A DNA stretch of 64,000 nt, from assembly GCF_001618425.1 (NCBI RefSeq), contig NZ_BDCU01000031.1, forward strand, positions 186,001 through 250,000. Direction: 5' to 3'. The position numbers and the translations under genes were made by a program. Shown here one piece after another: positions 1 to 9,016 of this stretch (position 1 is the first letter of the stretch; the number at the start of each line of letters is the position of its first letter). The stretch comes from Nocardia fusca NBRC 14340. Lineage in GTDB: Bacteria > Actinomycetota > Actinomycetes > Mycobacteriales > Mycobacteriaceae. Below the pieces are notes generated by a model, which was not told where the DNA came from, made no database searches, and worked only from the letters and a program-made list of their open reading frames with translations.

Positions 1-1293
1 GGCGATCACCTGGCGTCCCCGGTGGGCCGTCTGCGCACCGATGGCGTGCGGCAGGGCGCAGGCCATCGTGCCGTGGGTGAACGAGCCGGTGAGCCGTCGC
101 CGGCCGTTCATGGTCAGATAGCGGGCCGCCCAGATCGTCGGCGATCCGACGTCGAAGGTGAACACCGCGTCGTCGGCGGCCAGTCGATTCACCACTCCGG
201 CGACGTATTCCGGCCGGATGGGCGTGCGGTCGCGGTCGTTGACCGCCAGCGCGTCCAGCGATTCCCGGGTGCGCCGATAATGCCGCAGCGATCGGTCCAG
301 ATGCGTTCGGTCGGTCTTCTGCTTCAGCAAGGGCGACAGCGCGTCGATCGTGTCCCGCACGCTGCCGACCATGCCCAGGTCGACCGGGGTGCGGCGGCCG
401 AGGTGGCGACCGCGGATGTCGACCTGGATGATCGCGGCGTCCTCGGGATAGAACTGCGTGTACGGGAAGTCGGTGCCCAGCATCAGCAGCACATCGGCTT
501 CTTTGATCGCCTTGTATCCCGAGGCGTACCCGAGCAGTCCGGTCATCCCCACGTCGTACGGGTTGTCGTACTCCAGGTGTTCCTTGCCGCGGAACGCGTG
601 CACGATCGGCGAGTTCAGCGTATCGGCCAACGCCATGACCTGGGCGTGCGCACCGGCGGTACCGGCGCCGCCGAGAATCGTCACCCGCGACCCGGCATTC
701 AGGATGTCCGCGGCGCGGCGCAGGGTGGGGTCGTCCGGCCGCAGCACCGACCGCGCCGGCACCACCGGCCGGCTGCTCCACCGGTCGCCGGACAGGCGGC
801 TCTGGAAGACCTCTCCGGGAATCACGACGACGGCGACACCGTTCTCCTCGACCGCCGCCCGCATCGCCATCTCCACGACACGCGGCGCCGACCGCGGGCT
901 GCTGATGAGCTCGCAGTACACACTGCACTCGCGGAACAACTCCTCGGGATGGGTTTCCTGGAAGTATCAGGATCCGATCTCGCCGATCGGGATGTGCGCG
1001 GCCACGGCCAGCACCGGTACCCGCGTGCGCTGGGCGTCGTAGAGTCCGTTGATCAGATGAAGGTTGCCCGGCCCGCAACTTCCGGCACACACGGCGAGCC
1101 GGCCCGTCAGCGCCGCCTCCGCGGTCGCCGCGAACGCGGCGGCCTCTTCGTGCCGCACGTGCTCCCAGGTGATGCCGTCGGATCGCCGTATCGCGTCGGT
1201 GAACCCGTTCAGACTGTCTCCGGGCAACCCGTAGACCCGGCGAACGCCGCTGACCTGCAATGCCGTGATCATATGCTGAGCGACAGTCGCCAT
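1..1293 (-). pseudogene. Pyruvate oxidase/pyruvate:quinone dehydrogenase-type TPP enzyme, interrupted by an in-frame TGA and cut by the window edge
   Basis: This is the N-terminal part (431 codons) of a thiamine-pyrophosphate enzyme of the PoxB type, which decarboxylates pyruvate oxidatively to acetate. Seen directly: YGLPGDSLNG, the HVRHEEAAAFAA stretch with the TPP-activating Glu, and CAGSCGPGNLHLINGLYD. After the 108th codon (AHIPIGEIGS) there is a TGA at 967-969 on the complementary strand. The same frame resumes at once with YFQETHPEELF and stays open to base 1, through LGGAGTAGAHAQ, FRGKEHLEYDNPYDVG and FDVGSPTIWAAR. I checked every codon from 966 to 1 and found no other stop. Homologues have a small residue such as Ser or Gly at the TGA, so one substitution explains it. 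It could be a recent pseudogene, a base-call error, or a readthrough codon; a 108-residue product alone would lack the FAD and catalytic domains. The C-terminal part lies outside the window. Confidence 0.8.
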
Positions 1294-1540
1294 GGCCCGA
1301 CCCTACGCGGTGATTGCCGGGATGTAGCCGGACATGCGGAGCGGGTAGGTGGATGGGCTCTCTCGGATGCTGTCGTCGAAACGCCCGGCTCTCGCTCGCT
1401 CGGAGATCGAGGCCTGCTGTCCCCGCGACGAGAACCGCCGCGCCGATCGGTGCCGGCGCGGCGGTCGAGCGGGTGATCAGGCGGGCTGCAGCGGGCCGAC
1501 CGTCCGCCGCATGCCCACGACCGGCATGCCCGGATCACGG

Positions 1541-1876
1541 TCAGGGCAGAACCTGCGGGATCACGTCGGGGCGGAAATAGCCGACGAGGGCGCCGATCGC
1601 GGAGCCGAGGAGGGAGCCGGCCCCGGACCCGGTGGCCGACCCGACGGCGGAACCGACCGAGCCCCCGGCGGACGAGCCGTTCAGCACCGGATCGGGAATC
1701 AGCGCGTGTGGGTTGGTAGCGATGTCCTCACTCTTCTGCAGCGGAATGCCGGCCACGGGTGTGGCTCGGGTAGTGACTTCAGCGGCCGACGGACCCGCGA
1801 GGACAATCGTCGCGGCCATGGGTAGTGCACCGAAGGCCACCATGCCTGTTGCCTTGACCAGGCTGTTTCCCATCAT
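1541..1876 (-). CDS. Small secreted protein with a Gly/Ser/Ala-rich C-terminal half
   Basis: A 111-residue protein with a clear signal peptide: MMGNSLVKATG, a hydrophobic stretch (MVAFGALPMAATIVLA) and a likely cleavage after GPSAA. The mature part has no cysteines. It ends with a glycine-zipper-like run (residues about 68-98, repeated GSxxGS/GSAxG steps) before YFRPDVIPQVLP. The start at 1876 is chosen over one 16 codons upstream because GGAGAGGTGAG lies just before it and the signal peptide then begins properly. It stands alone between the broken oxidase gene and the MarR regulator. Such small secreted proteins are common in Nocardia and Rhodococcus and mostly have no known function. I do not recognise a named family; the glycine-zipper region could insert in or lie on a membrane, which is inference. 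Confidence 0.75.
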   Translation of the reverse strand: MMGNSLVKATGMVAFGALPMAATIVLAGPSAAEVTTRATPVAGIPLQKSEDIATNPHALIPDPVLNGSSAGGSVGSAVGSATGSGAGSLLGSAIGALVGYFRPDVIPQVLP

Positions 1877-2253
1877 TTTCTGCTCACCTCTCCGGCCCTC
1901 GGAACAGGCGAGGGCGTGGTACATGGGCCGGAGGCACTCCGGTCGCCTGAATCATAGGCAGCTCGGCGCGGGATCCGAAGCAGTAATGTGATCAATAATA
2001 ATGCGCTGCAGTGGAATTCGTGATCGGTCGTGGTTCGATCGCTTCCTCCGGCCGATACGGTGCTCCGCTCCGCCTGAACGGCGTCTGGGCTCCTGTGTGG
2101 CTCGCCCGGCCCGGATAAGCCCGGCAAGCACTCCCGGCGTCGGCCTTCGATGCCCGACGACCTGTCCGCCAAGGGCTGACGAGCCGCCGGATCAGCCTCT
2201 CGCCGCGACTCCGCCCCGCCCTGGCCGACTCGGCGGGGCGAGCGATCGCGAGG
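1877..2253. other. Intergenic region without a recognisable gene
   Basis: Open frames here have poor composition and no family resemblance. The only structure seen is the GC-rich hairpin at 2212-2240, just past the end of the MarR gene. The rest presumably holds the promoter of the small secreted protein. Confidence 0.5.
2212..2240 (-). terminator. Hairpin downstream of the MarR gene
   Basis: Perfect 9-bp arms CGCCCCGCC (2212-2220) and GGCGGGGCG (2232-2240) enclose an 11-base loop. The hairpin lies 14 bases past the MarR stop codon in the direction of its transcription. There is no clear U-run, as is usual for terminators in high-GC actinobacteria. Confidence 0.5.
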
Positions 2254-2730
2254 TTATCCGCTCAGTGCCGCGAGTAAGCGCCGCAGTGCCGGCACGGCGT
2301 ATTCCACCGCTCGCCGATCCGTCGGGGGCAGTCCGGCCAGCGCTTCGCGCAGCATCGCCGCACTCGCGCGGTCGTACCGATCCAATAGCACGCGCGCCCG
2401 TGGCGATGCGACGAGCATCGCCCCACGGCCGTCCCCCGGCGTCGGCAACCGATCGACGAGTTTTTCCGCGATCATCGCCCGCAGCAGATTACTGATGGTG
2501 GACTGCGCCACGTTCAGTTCGGCGGCCGCCCGGCTCGGCGGCAGCCCGCCCGTCGCGACAAGGAGCCGGAGCAACTCGATCTGCGCCTCCGGAAGGTCCG
2601 GCAATCCCTCGGCCGCCCGCGTACGACGCAGGACCGCCCGGCGCAACGGCCCGAGCAGAGAACTGAGCTCGGCCTCCACCGGCACTTGCGATGTCGGATC
2701 GGTTCTCGGGGCCGGGGTTTCCACACCCAC
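2254..2730 (-). CDS. MarR-family transcriptional regulator
   Basis: A 158-residue winged-helix DNA-binding protein of the MarR family. Seen: an N-terminal helix region (ELSSLLGPLRRAVLRRTRA), the helix-turn-helix LPPSRAAAELNVAQSTISNL (about residues 62-81), then a wing with the basic-acidic signature LPTPGDGRGAMLVASPRARV, and a C-terminal dimerisation helix. Length fits the family. The gene is divergent from the secreted carboxylesterase, with a perfect 7-bp inverted repeat at 2802-2819 between them. It probably represses itself and the esterase and is released by a small ligand; that regulation is inferred from layout. No cysteine suggests redox sensing. Confidence 0.88.
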   Translation of the reverse strand: MGVETPAPRTDPTSQVPVEAELSSLLGPLRRAVLRRTRAAEGLPDLPEAQIELLRLLVATGGLPPSRAAAELNVAQSTISNLLRAMIAEKLVDRLPTPGDGRGAMLVASPRARVLLDRYDRASAAMLREALAGLPPTDRRAVEYAVPALRRLLAALSG

Positions 2731-2801
2731 ATTCTGCCCTCGTTCCCGGCGACGTCCATTTGCGGGATGGCGGGCTATCGTAGCGACGTTGTTCCTGACA
2801 A

Positions 2802-2819
2802 TTGCTACTTGTGTAGCAA
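2802..2819. promoter_or_regulatory. Probable MarR operator in the divergent promoter region
   Basis: Perfect inverted repeat TTGCTAC-TTGT-GTAGCAA. Its size, AT content and TTGC...GCAA ends fit a MarR-family operator. It lies 71 bp upstream of the MarR start and about 146 bp upstream of the carboxylesterase start, so it could control both. Confidence 0.6.
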
Positions 2820-2965
2820 AAGTGTGTCTGTGAAAGCCATGCGGCGCAGGGTGAATCGACTACGCACCCGAACGGGCGACCACTTCGACGAAAACGTTGC
2901 GCCCGGTAGTCGCGCCGGCCTACAGTGCTTTTGCTGCAAAATTAAATGGAGGCCGGGAGTCACAC

Positions 2966-4573
2966 ATGCCGATCCGCACCGCCCTTCGCGCACGAGCGCG
3001 GTGGTTGTCATCGATACTGCTCAGCGCTGTGGCGGGTGCGGCGGCGGCCATGGCGCCGGTGGCGCACGCCGCACCGGACGCGAGCTCGCAGCCGGTGGTG
3101 AGCGTTACGGGCGGGGAGATCCGCGGTGTGCGAGCTGACGGGGTCGTTCGATATCTCGGTGTACCGTTCGCGCAGGCCGGCCGGTTCGCGCCGCCGCGGC
3201 CCGCACCGCCCTGGCCGGGTGTCCGTCCAGCGGTTGCCCACGGCCCGCAATGTCCACAGTCGTCTCCCGTGCCCGGGGTGGCGTTACAGCCGTCGAGCGA
3301 AGACTGTCTCAGCATCGACCTCTACGTCCCCGAACACCCCGCCTCTCCCACGCTGCCGGTGATGGTCTGGCTCTACGGCGGCGCATTCGTCCTCGGATCC
3401 AATGCCCAATACGATTCCCCCGCCCGACTCGTCCGCGACGGGCAGGTCATCGTCGCTGTCCCGAACTATCGTGTGGGACCGTTCGGCTTCCTGGCGCTGC
3501 CCGAACTGGCCGCCGAAAACGGCGGCGCGACCGGCACCTACGGGACTCTCGACCAGCAGGCCGCCCTGCGCTGGATCCATGACAACGCCGCAGCCTTCGG
3601 GGGAGATCCCGGCAACGTCACCCTGTTCGGCGAATCCGCCGGAGGCATGAGCGTATGCACCCAGCTCGCCTCCCCCTCGGCCCGCGGCCTCTACGCCAAA
3701 GCCATAGTCCAAAGCGGTTCCTGCGCGCGGAGTCCGCTCGCCCCGCCTACCACGCAGGTTGCCTACCAGCGATCCGCCGACTACGCGTCCGGCCTGGGCT
3801 GTGCCGACCCCGCTACCCGGTCGGCCTGCCTGCGGGCATTGCCCGTCGATCGGCTACTCGACTCTCCGACGACGAAACTGAATACCATGGCCGTCACCTG
3901 GGCCCCTGTACGCGACGGGATCGTGGTGACCGACACGCCCGAGAACGCCCTGTCCGGCGGTGCGGTGCGGGGCATCCCGCTGATCGTGGGCAGCAACGCC
4001 GACGAGGGTGCGACTTTCCTCGCACTCCTCGACTATGCACGCGGGACCGTACCCACCGTCACCGAGTACACGCACTGGGCACGAGAACTGTTCGGCGACA
4101 ATGCCGGTCGCTTGCTCCAGCGCTATCCCGCCTCCGCCTACCCCACAGCCGCAACTGCCAAGGAGCGCGTCCTCACCGACGGATTCTTCGCCTGCCCGGC
4201 GCAATTCACGGCCGAAGCCGCCCGCCGCGGTGGCGCACATGTGTGGCGATACCAGTTCAACGACGCACCTCTACCCCCCAATCCAGTGCTGCCGGGCGCG
4301 TTCCACGGTGCCGAAGTCCCCTACGTGTTCTCCGCGCTCATGGGCCTACCCATCCCGTTGTCATCTGCTGCCGACCGGCTCTCGAAGAACATTCAGGACA
4401 GCTGGGCTCGATTCGCCCACACCGGTGATCCCGAGACACCGGCCTTCACCCCATGGTCCAACGCCGGCGCCGACACCACCCTCGAACTCGGCACCGACCA
4501 CGTCGGGCCGGCCGGCACCTTCGCGGCACAGCACCACTGTGACCTGTGGGCCGGTATCGACCACATCGGCTAG
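2966..4573 (+). CDS. Secreted type-B carboxylesterase
   Basis: A 535-residue serine hydrolase of the carboxylesterase/cholinesterase family that cleaves carboxyl esters outside the cytoplasm. The start at 2966 gives a signal peptide (MPIRTALRARARWLSSILLS, then AVAGAAAAMAPVAHA) and follows GGGAG by six bases; the longer upstream frame lacks this. Seen: GGEIRGVRADGVVRYLGVPFA, the SEDCLSIDLYVP motif, the oxyanion-hole WLYGGAFVLG, nucleophile elbow FGESAGGMSV, the acidic-residue region SNADEGATFL and the catalytic-His region FHGAEVPYVFS. Length is normal. It is divergent from a MarR regulator with an operator between, so expression is probably inducible by an ester or its product. The actual substrate cannot be told from sequence. 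Confidence 0.9.
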   Translation: MPIRTALRARARWLSSILLSAVAGAAAAMAPVAHAAPDASSQPVVSVTGGEIRGVRADGVVRYLGVPFAQAGRFAPPRPAPPWPGVRPAVAHGPQCPQSSPVPGVALQPSSEDCLSIDLYVPEHPASPTLPVMVWLYGGAFVLGSNAQYDSPARLVRDGQVIVAVPNYRVGPFGFLALPELAAENGGATGTYGTLDQQAALRWIHDNAAAFGGDPGNVTLFGESAGGMSVCTQLASPSARGLYAKAIVQSGSCARSPLAPPTTQVAYQRSADYASGLGCADPATRSACLRALPVDRLLDSPTTKLNTMAVTWAPVRDGIVVTDTPENALSGGAVRGIPLIVGSNADEGATFLALLDYARGTVPTVTEYTHWARELFGDNAGRLLQRYPASAYPTAATAKERVLTDGFFACPAQFTAEAARRGGAHVWRYQFNDAPLPPNPVLPGAFHGAEVPYVFSALMGLPIPLSSAADRLSKNIQDSWARFAHTGDPETPAFTPWSNAGADTTLELGTDHVGPAGTFAAQHHCDLWAGIDHIG

Positions 4574-4586
4574 CTGTACTCGGCCG

Positions 4587-5297
4587 TCAGGTTGGTGACA
4601 GTCGGGTGATGGGGGAGCGTGGGCCCTCGTCGGATACCGCCTTGGTGGCCACTCCCATGATCAGCGGCCGAACAATCGGGGGCATGCGCCGCCACGATGC
4701 TTCCCGCACGTCTGCGAGCTCCAGCCCGCGCGCCCGGATCAGCTCGAGGGTCGCACGATTGCAATGGCAGCCCTCCGCGAACCGGCGCCACGGGCCGGCG
4801 AGTCGGTCTTGCCACCGGGCGAGCCGCGGCGATTCGGCACGCACGTGTTCGAGGAACAGCAGCTGTCCCCGGGGGCCCAACACGCGCTCGATCTCCCGTA
4901 GCACCGGATCGGGGTCCGCCACAGTGCACAACACGAGCGTCGAGACGACGGTGTCCACGGTTTCATCCGCGAAAGGCAGCCGTTCCGCCGAGGCATCGAC
5001 GACGCGTGCCCGGTCTCCACCGCGGCCCAGCCTTCGCGCCAACCGGGTACGCATCGCGGCTTCCGGTTCGGTCAGGGTCAGCTCGTCGAGGCCGTCGGGG
5101 TAGTACCGCAGGTTGAGACCGGTACCGCTGCCGAGTTCGACGGTTCGCCCCCTCGCGTGGCGGAGTAGATCGCGCCGACGATCGGCCATACCCGACCTCT
5201 CGCCCCACCAGAGCAACGGGTCGTAGAGCGCCGCGAACACTCGTGCCCACAGGCCCGAGCCCTCCACCGCTGCCGCCGATCCGGCGCCGCTGCTCAC
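4587..5297 (-). CDS. Class I SAM-dependent methyltransferase
   Basis: About 236 residues with a Rossmann methyltransferase fold. Motif I is VELGSGTGLNLRYYP, followed by LTEPEAAMRTRLARR, the acidic motif VVDASAERLPFADETVDTVV and the post-motif ERVLGPRGQLLFLEHVRAES. This layout matches UbiE/Methyltransf_11 enzymes, and the LFLEHVR-type ending resembles small phospholipid or thiol methyltransferases; the substrate is unknown. The frame is open 66 codons further upstream, but that part is low-complexity. I favour the GTG at 5297, just before SSGAGSAAAVEGSGLWARVF, though no strong ribosome site marks it. It converges with the carboxylesterase and ends 13 bases from it. Confidence 0.8.
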   Translation of the reverse strand: MSSGAGSAAAVEGSGLWARVFAALYDPLLWWGERSGMADRRRDLLRHARGRTVELGSGTGLNLRYYPDGLDELTLTEPEAAMRTRLARRLGRGGDRARVVDASAERLPFADETVDTVVSTLVLCTVADPDPVLREIERVLGPRGQLLFLEHVRAESPRLARWQDRLAGPWRRFAEGCHCNRATLELIRARGLELADVREASWRRMPPIVRPLIMGVATKAVSDEGPRSPITRLSPT

Positions 5298-5588
5298 AGG
5301 TTCGACCGTACGCCCGGGGCCGTCGCTGCGCACGCGAATGCCGGTAGAGGTCCGAAGTGTCCAGCAGGCCGACCAGGGGAACCGCCTTGACCGGAGGGTC
5401 TTTTCAACTGTAGATACGTAGATATGCGAATTAACTAATGTTCTGCGAGGGAGAACGGAAGAGCCGGAGATCCAAGCCTCCGGTTCACGCAACAACGCAG
5501 GGGTGGACCGGATTAATACGTAACGGGTGAGGCGTCGAGTGGCGGGTCGGACTTGGGTGGGATCCGATCACTTTTCGGGAGGCGGGAT

Positions 5589-6005
5589 ATGGCGACCTAC
5601 AGGACAGAAACCGGTGGCTCTCCGGTGAAGCAGGGCGTGGCGGCGGTGACCTCGATCGCGGCCGCGGTCCTGTTGCTCGCAGTGGGTGTGCTGTCGATTC
5701 TGGCGGGTATTTCGGCGATCGCGGGCGACGAGCTGTTCGTGACCGGACCGAACTACATTCTCCAGTTCGACACGACCACCTGGGGCTGGATCCACCTGGT
5801 GCTGGGCATCCTGCTGGTGATCGCGGCGGTCGCCCTGATGTCCGGCGCGCTGTGGGCGCGGATCACGGCGGTGGTGCTGGCCGGGCTGTCGATCATCGCG
5901 AACTTCCTGTGGATCCCGTACTACCCGTGGTGGTCGATCGTGGTCATCGCGATCGATCTGGTGGTCATCTGGGCGGTATCCACCTGGCGGCCGGAACAGA
6001 TGTAG
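5589..6005 (+). CDS. Four-helix integral membrane protein, DUF7144-like
   Basis: 138 residues with four predicted membrane helices: VAAVTSIAAAVLLLAVGVLS, then the TWGWIHLVLGILLVIAAVAL block, LWARITAVVLAGLSIIANFL and WWSIVVIAIDLVVIWAVSTW. An extracellular-type loop (ITAGDELFV region, FDTTTWGWIH) lies between helices 1 and 2. The WGWIHLxxG and IPYYPWW signatures are those of a small actinobacterial membrane family often seen near stress genes. The ATG at 5589 follows GGGAGGCGGGAT directly and is preferred to an upstream in-frame start. Function is unknown. It lies next to the DUF302 gene and the DosRS block and may share their stress regulation, which is inference only. Confidence 0.82.
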   Translation: MATYRTETGGSPVKQGVAAVTSIAAAVLLLAVGVLSILAGISAIAGDELFVTGPNYILQFDTTTWGWIHLVLGILLVIAAVALMSGALWARITAVVLAGLSIIANFLWIPYYPWWSIVVIAIDLVVIWAVSTWRPEQM

Positions 6006-6354
6006 GACGAGCCGGTACGGCTCTCATCAGCGCCACGCCGGAGGTGGGTCGGGTCCGGCTCCGTTCTTGCGGCAATGGCACTCGTCGATGCGGGCCGAGT
6101 ATCCCGAACCGGTCAGCGCCCACTTGCCCGGCGCCGGCGTGCTCGGCCGGCCGAGCCGGGCATTGAGCCCATGGACCCGGTGACATTCTTCTCTGATCTG
6201 TGACGCCCATAGGCGGGAGCATGGAAGGAGGGCCGACCCGGAAAGCTCCTGGGACCGGCAGTGGCGTTCTTTCGTACGCGCAACGGTCGACGAACTGGAG
6301 AAATTGCTCCTCACCCGGCCTGACCACCGAGAGCACGCGAAAGGAAGCCGACAC
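6006..6354. other. Intergenic region before the DUF302 gene
   Basis: No gene is supported here. A short hairpin (GAGCCG-GTA-CGGCTC, 6009-6023) directly after the upstream stop may act as a weak terminator. A 20-base stretch at 6089-6108 matches about 14 of 20 positions of the mycobacterial DosR box as I recall it. The strong Shine-Dalgarno AAAGGAAG of the DUF302 gene closes the region. Confidence 0.45.
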
Positions 6355-6762
6355 ATGGAAATCGGTCTGTCCACTACTCTGCACACCAGCTTCGAAGACG
6401 CTGTCCAGCGCACCCGTGCCGCCCTCGCCGAGCAAGGCTTCGGGGTGCTCACCGAAATCGATATGCGCGCCACACTCGAGGCCAAACTGGGCGAGAAGAT
6501 AGAGGATTACCTGATTCTCGGCGCATGCAATCCGCCGCTGGCCCACCGAGCCGTCGGCGTCGACCGCCGGATCGGCCTGTTGCTGCCCTGCAATGTGGTG
6601 GTGCGCCGCGACCTCGATTCCGATACCGCCATTGTCGTCGAGGCGATGAATCCGCAGGTCATGGTTCAGGTGACCGAGGAGCAAGCGCTGGAACCGGTAG
6701 CCGAAGAGGCTACCGTGAAACTGCGGGCGGCCCTCGAATCGCTGGACTCCGGCGAGAACTGA
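6355..6762 (+). CDS. DUF302 domain protein
   Basis: A 135-residue cytoplasmic protein that is one DUF302 domain over its whole length. Recognisable parts are the N-terminal strand-helix SFEDAVQRTRAALAEQGFGVLTEID, the central YLILGACNPPLAHRAVGVD and the C-terminal LLPCNVVVRRDLDSDTAIVV. The two cysteines (ACNPP and LPCNV) are the usual ones in this family. The start at 6355 is set by AAAGGAAG nine bases upstream; an in-frame ATG 17 codons earlier lacks this. The biochemical role of DUF302 proteins is not established, but they often sit near redox and metal genes. Here the protein precedes a DosS/DosR pair on the opposite strand. Confidence 0.88.
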   Translation: MEIGLSTTLHTSFEDAVQRTRAALAEQGFGVLTEIDMRATLEAKLGEKIEDYLILGACNPPLAHRAVGVDRRIGLLLPCNVVVRRDLDSDTAIVVEAMNPQVMVQVTEEQALEPVAEEATVKLRAALESLDSGEN

Positions 6763-7208
6763 TCGATGCGGATTGCCCACCGCGGCGCAGGCGACCCTCG
6801 GGCGGTCCTCGACGGCCGTCTCGATCCGATGCCCGGCATCGGAAACGTATCGGCCTCGACGACGTCCCCGAAGCCTTCGACCAATTGCGTAGAGGCCAGG
6901 GGCCGCCACGTATCGTTGTGCACCCCTGAAGACCAGGGCCCCACGCTCGGCCACTCCTGTGGCCCCGGACTCGCACCGCCCAGTTCGGCGCGGCAGCCTC
7001 AACGTCCATCGGCATTCGAACGCTGCGCGGGTACGAGTGCGGCAGTCAGTGGCCCGGGTGGTCGATGGTCGCGCGGACAAGACCCTGGGGTTCAATCGGT
7101 CAACGCATCACCACGTGGATGATCATGTCGGCGAGGCTGTGGCCGGCGCAGGCGCAACCGGTATCGGGGCCTCGTACCTTATGTGCCGGGCTCGACGGAT
7201 TCGTAGGG

Positions 7209-8957
7209 TCAGGGCAGTGGCGCGCTCCAGCGCAGGACGGTGCCGCCGGTCGGTTTGCGGCTCACCGCGCAGTGCCCGCCGGCCCGCTCCGCGCGGACCC
7301 GGAGGTTGGCCAGCCCGCTACACCGCCGATTGTCGGGCGACAGCCCGACGCCGTCGTCCGCCACCTCGAGGGTCACCTCGTCGCCCACGCGCAGCTCGAC
7401 CGACAGTGTGGTGGCCCGGGCATGCCGCACCACATTGCTGACCGCCTCGCGCAGAACCGCCTCGATATCGTCGGAGAGAGGCGGGGCGAGGACGGTGACC
7501 GGCCCGCTGAGCCGGATCGTCGTGCGCAGTTCGGTCTCGGCGGTCAGCTCGGTGACGATACCGTGCAAGTGCCGACGGTAGCCGGCCGATTCGGTCGTCG
7601 TGGTGCTGTGCAGATCGAAGATCGAGTGCCGGATCTCCTGCATGATCGATTGCAGGTCGTCGATGGTTTCGCCCAGTCGTGCCCGCACGTCGTCGCTGCG
7701 GGCGCGCTGCAGGGTGCCCTGGAGACCGAGACCCAGGGCGAAAAGCCGCTGGATGACGTGGTCGTGCAGGTCGCGGGCGATCCGGTCGCGGTCGGCGACC
7801 ACATCCAGTTCCCGCATCCGGCGCTGTGTCTCCGCCAGCCGCAGCGCCAGGGCGGCCTGATTGGCGATCACCGCCATCATGGCCCGGACGGCGGGATCGA
7901 AGGTATTGCCGCCGGGAGGCTGGACGGTGGCGAGGACACCGATGATGGTGTCCTCGGCGCGCAACGGGAGCACGAGTGCCGGGCCGAAATCGCTGGAGAT
8001 GCCCGGTAATACATCGGCGGCCGGCTGCTCCACGGCGATCGTCTGCCCGTGCCGGAACGCCCTGCTCGATTGCGAACCGTGCAGGGGCAGCCGTTGCCCG
8101 CGTAATCGGCGGGCCTGCGCACCGGATACCGCGGCAATGGTCAGTTCGCGCACCTCGTAACCGGGGATATCGGGATCATCGGGCAGCGCCACGAATGTGC
8201 ACGCGGCGCCGGTGAGGGTGCGGGCCCGCTCGGTGACCAGGTCGAGAATGTCCTCGGGTTCGCCGCTCGCCAGTAGTTCGGTGGCCACATCGCGGATGGC
8301 TTCCAGCCAGTGCTGGCGCCGCCGGGACTGTTCGTAGAGGCGGGCGTTCTCGATGGCGATCCCGGCCGCCGCCGCCAGGGCCTGCACCACGACCTCGTCG
8401 TCCTCGGTGAACTCCTCGGCCCCGATCTTCTCGGTGAGGTAGAGGTTGCCGAACACCTCGTCGCGCACTTTGACCGGTACCCCGAGAAAACTGTGCATGG
8501 GCGGGTGGTGGGCCGGGAAACCGACCGACGCCGGGTGCTCGGACATATTGGTGAGCCGGATGGGTTCGGGTTGCTGGATGAGCACCCCCAGTACCCCGTG
8601 ACCGCGGGGCAGGTCGCCGATCCGGTGCCGGGCGGCATCGTCGATACCCTCGTAGACGAATTCGGCCAACTGGTCGCCGGTCGAATCGGTGCCGCGGACA
8701 CCGAGAGCGCCGTACCCGGCGTCGACCAGTTCGATGGCCGTGTGCACGATCGACCGGAGGGTCTCGTCCAGATCCAGGCCCGCGGTGATGGACAGCATCG
8801 CCTCCATCAGCCGGTCCATCCGGTCACGCACATCGACGATCTGGGCGATACGGTCCTGCACTTCTTCCAGCAGTTCGTGCAGCCGCAGGTGGGACAGCGT
8901 TTCGGTCACCGGCGGCCGATCACTCGTCGCGGGCACCTGGCGTTCCATACGCGGCAT
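7209..8957 (-). CDS. devS: DosS/DevS-type heme sensor histidine kinase
   Basis: About 582 residues, close to the 578 of M. tuberculosis DosS, with the same order: two tandem GAF domains (about 60-205 and 230-375), then HisKA_3 dimerisation with the phospho-acceptor helix DRIARDLHDHVIQRLFALGL, and a HATPase domain (AVSNVVRHARATTLSVELRV, VADDGVGLSPDNRRCSGL). In GAF-A the segment FPAHHPPMHSFLGVPV aligns with the DosS segment holding heme-ligand His149; here it is His151. The protein should therefore sense O2, NO or CO through heme and phosphorylate the DosR-like partner (family knowledge). The gene lies directly after the regulator and its frame overlaps it. I chose the ATG at 8957, which starts just before the conserved ETLSHLRLHELLEEVQDRI; a GTG at 9020 that overlaps the regulator stop as GTGA is a real alternative. 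Confidence 0.9.
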   Translation of the reverse strand: MPRMERQVPATSDRPPVTETLSHLRLHELLEEVQDRIAQIVDVRDRMDRLMEAMLSITAGLDLDETLRSIVHTAIELVDAGYGALGVRGTDSTGDQLAEFVYEGIDDAARHRIGDLPRGHGVLGVLIQQPEPIRLTNMSEHPASVGFPAHHPPMHSFLGVPVKVRDEVFGNLYLTEKIGAEEFTEDDEVVVQALAAAAGIAIENARLYEQSRRRQHWLEAIRDVATELLASGEPEDILDLVTERARTLTGAACTFVALPDDPDIPGYEVRELTIAAVSGAQARRLRGQRLPLHGSQSSRAFRHGQTIAVEQPAADVLPGISSDFGPALVLPLRAEDTIIGVLATVQPPGGNTFDPAVRAMMAVIANQAALALRLAETQRRMRELDVVADRDRIARDLHDHVIQRLFALGLGLQGTLQRARSDDVRARLGETIDDLQSIMQEIRHSIFDLHSTTTTESAGYRRHLHGIVTELTAETELRTTIRLSGPVTVLAPPLSDDIEAVLREAVSNVVRHARATTLSVELRVGDEVTLEVADDGVGLSPDNRRCSGLANLRVRAERAGGHCAVSRKPTGGTVLRWSAPLP

Positions 8958-9016
8958 TCTTCCACCGGCCTGTCGTCCGACGCCAGCGTCGGGCCTGGTC
9001 ACGGTCGGTTCACGGG

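Noticed and set aside
967..969. TGA read as selenocysteine
   Set aside because: TPP oxidases have no Sec, the position is not catalytic, and no SECIS-like hairpin is evident next to it.
22..1476. 484-codon rightward frame over the oxidase gene
   Set aside because: It is antisense to the conserved pyruvate-oxidase frame and its protein is Arg/His-rich low-complexity, a typical GC-rich shadow.
7065..8009. 314-codon rightward frame
   Set aside because: Antisense to the DosS-type kinase whose domains are unmistakable.
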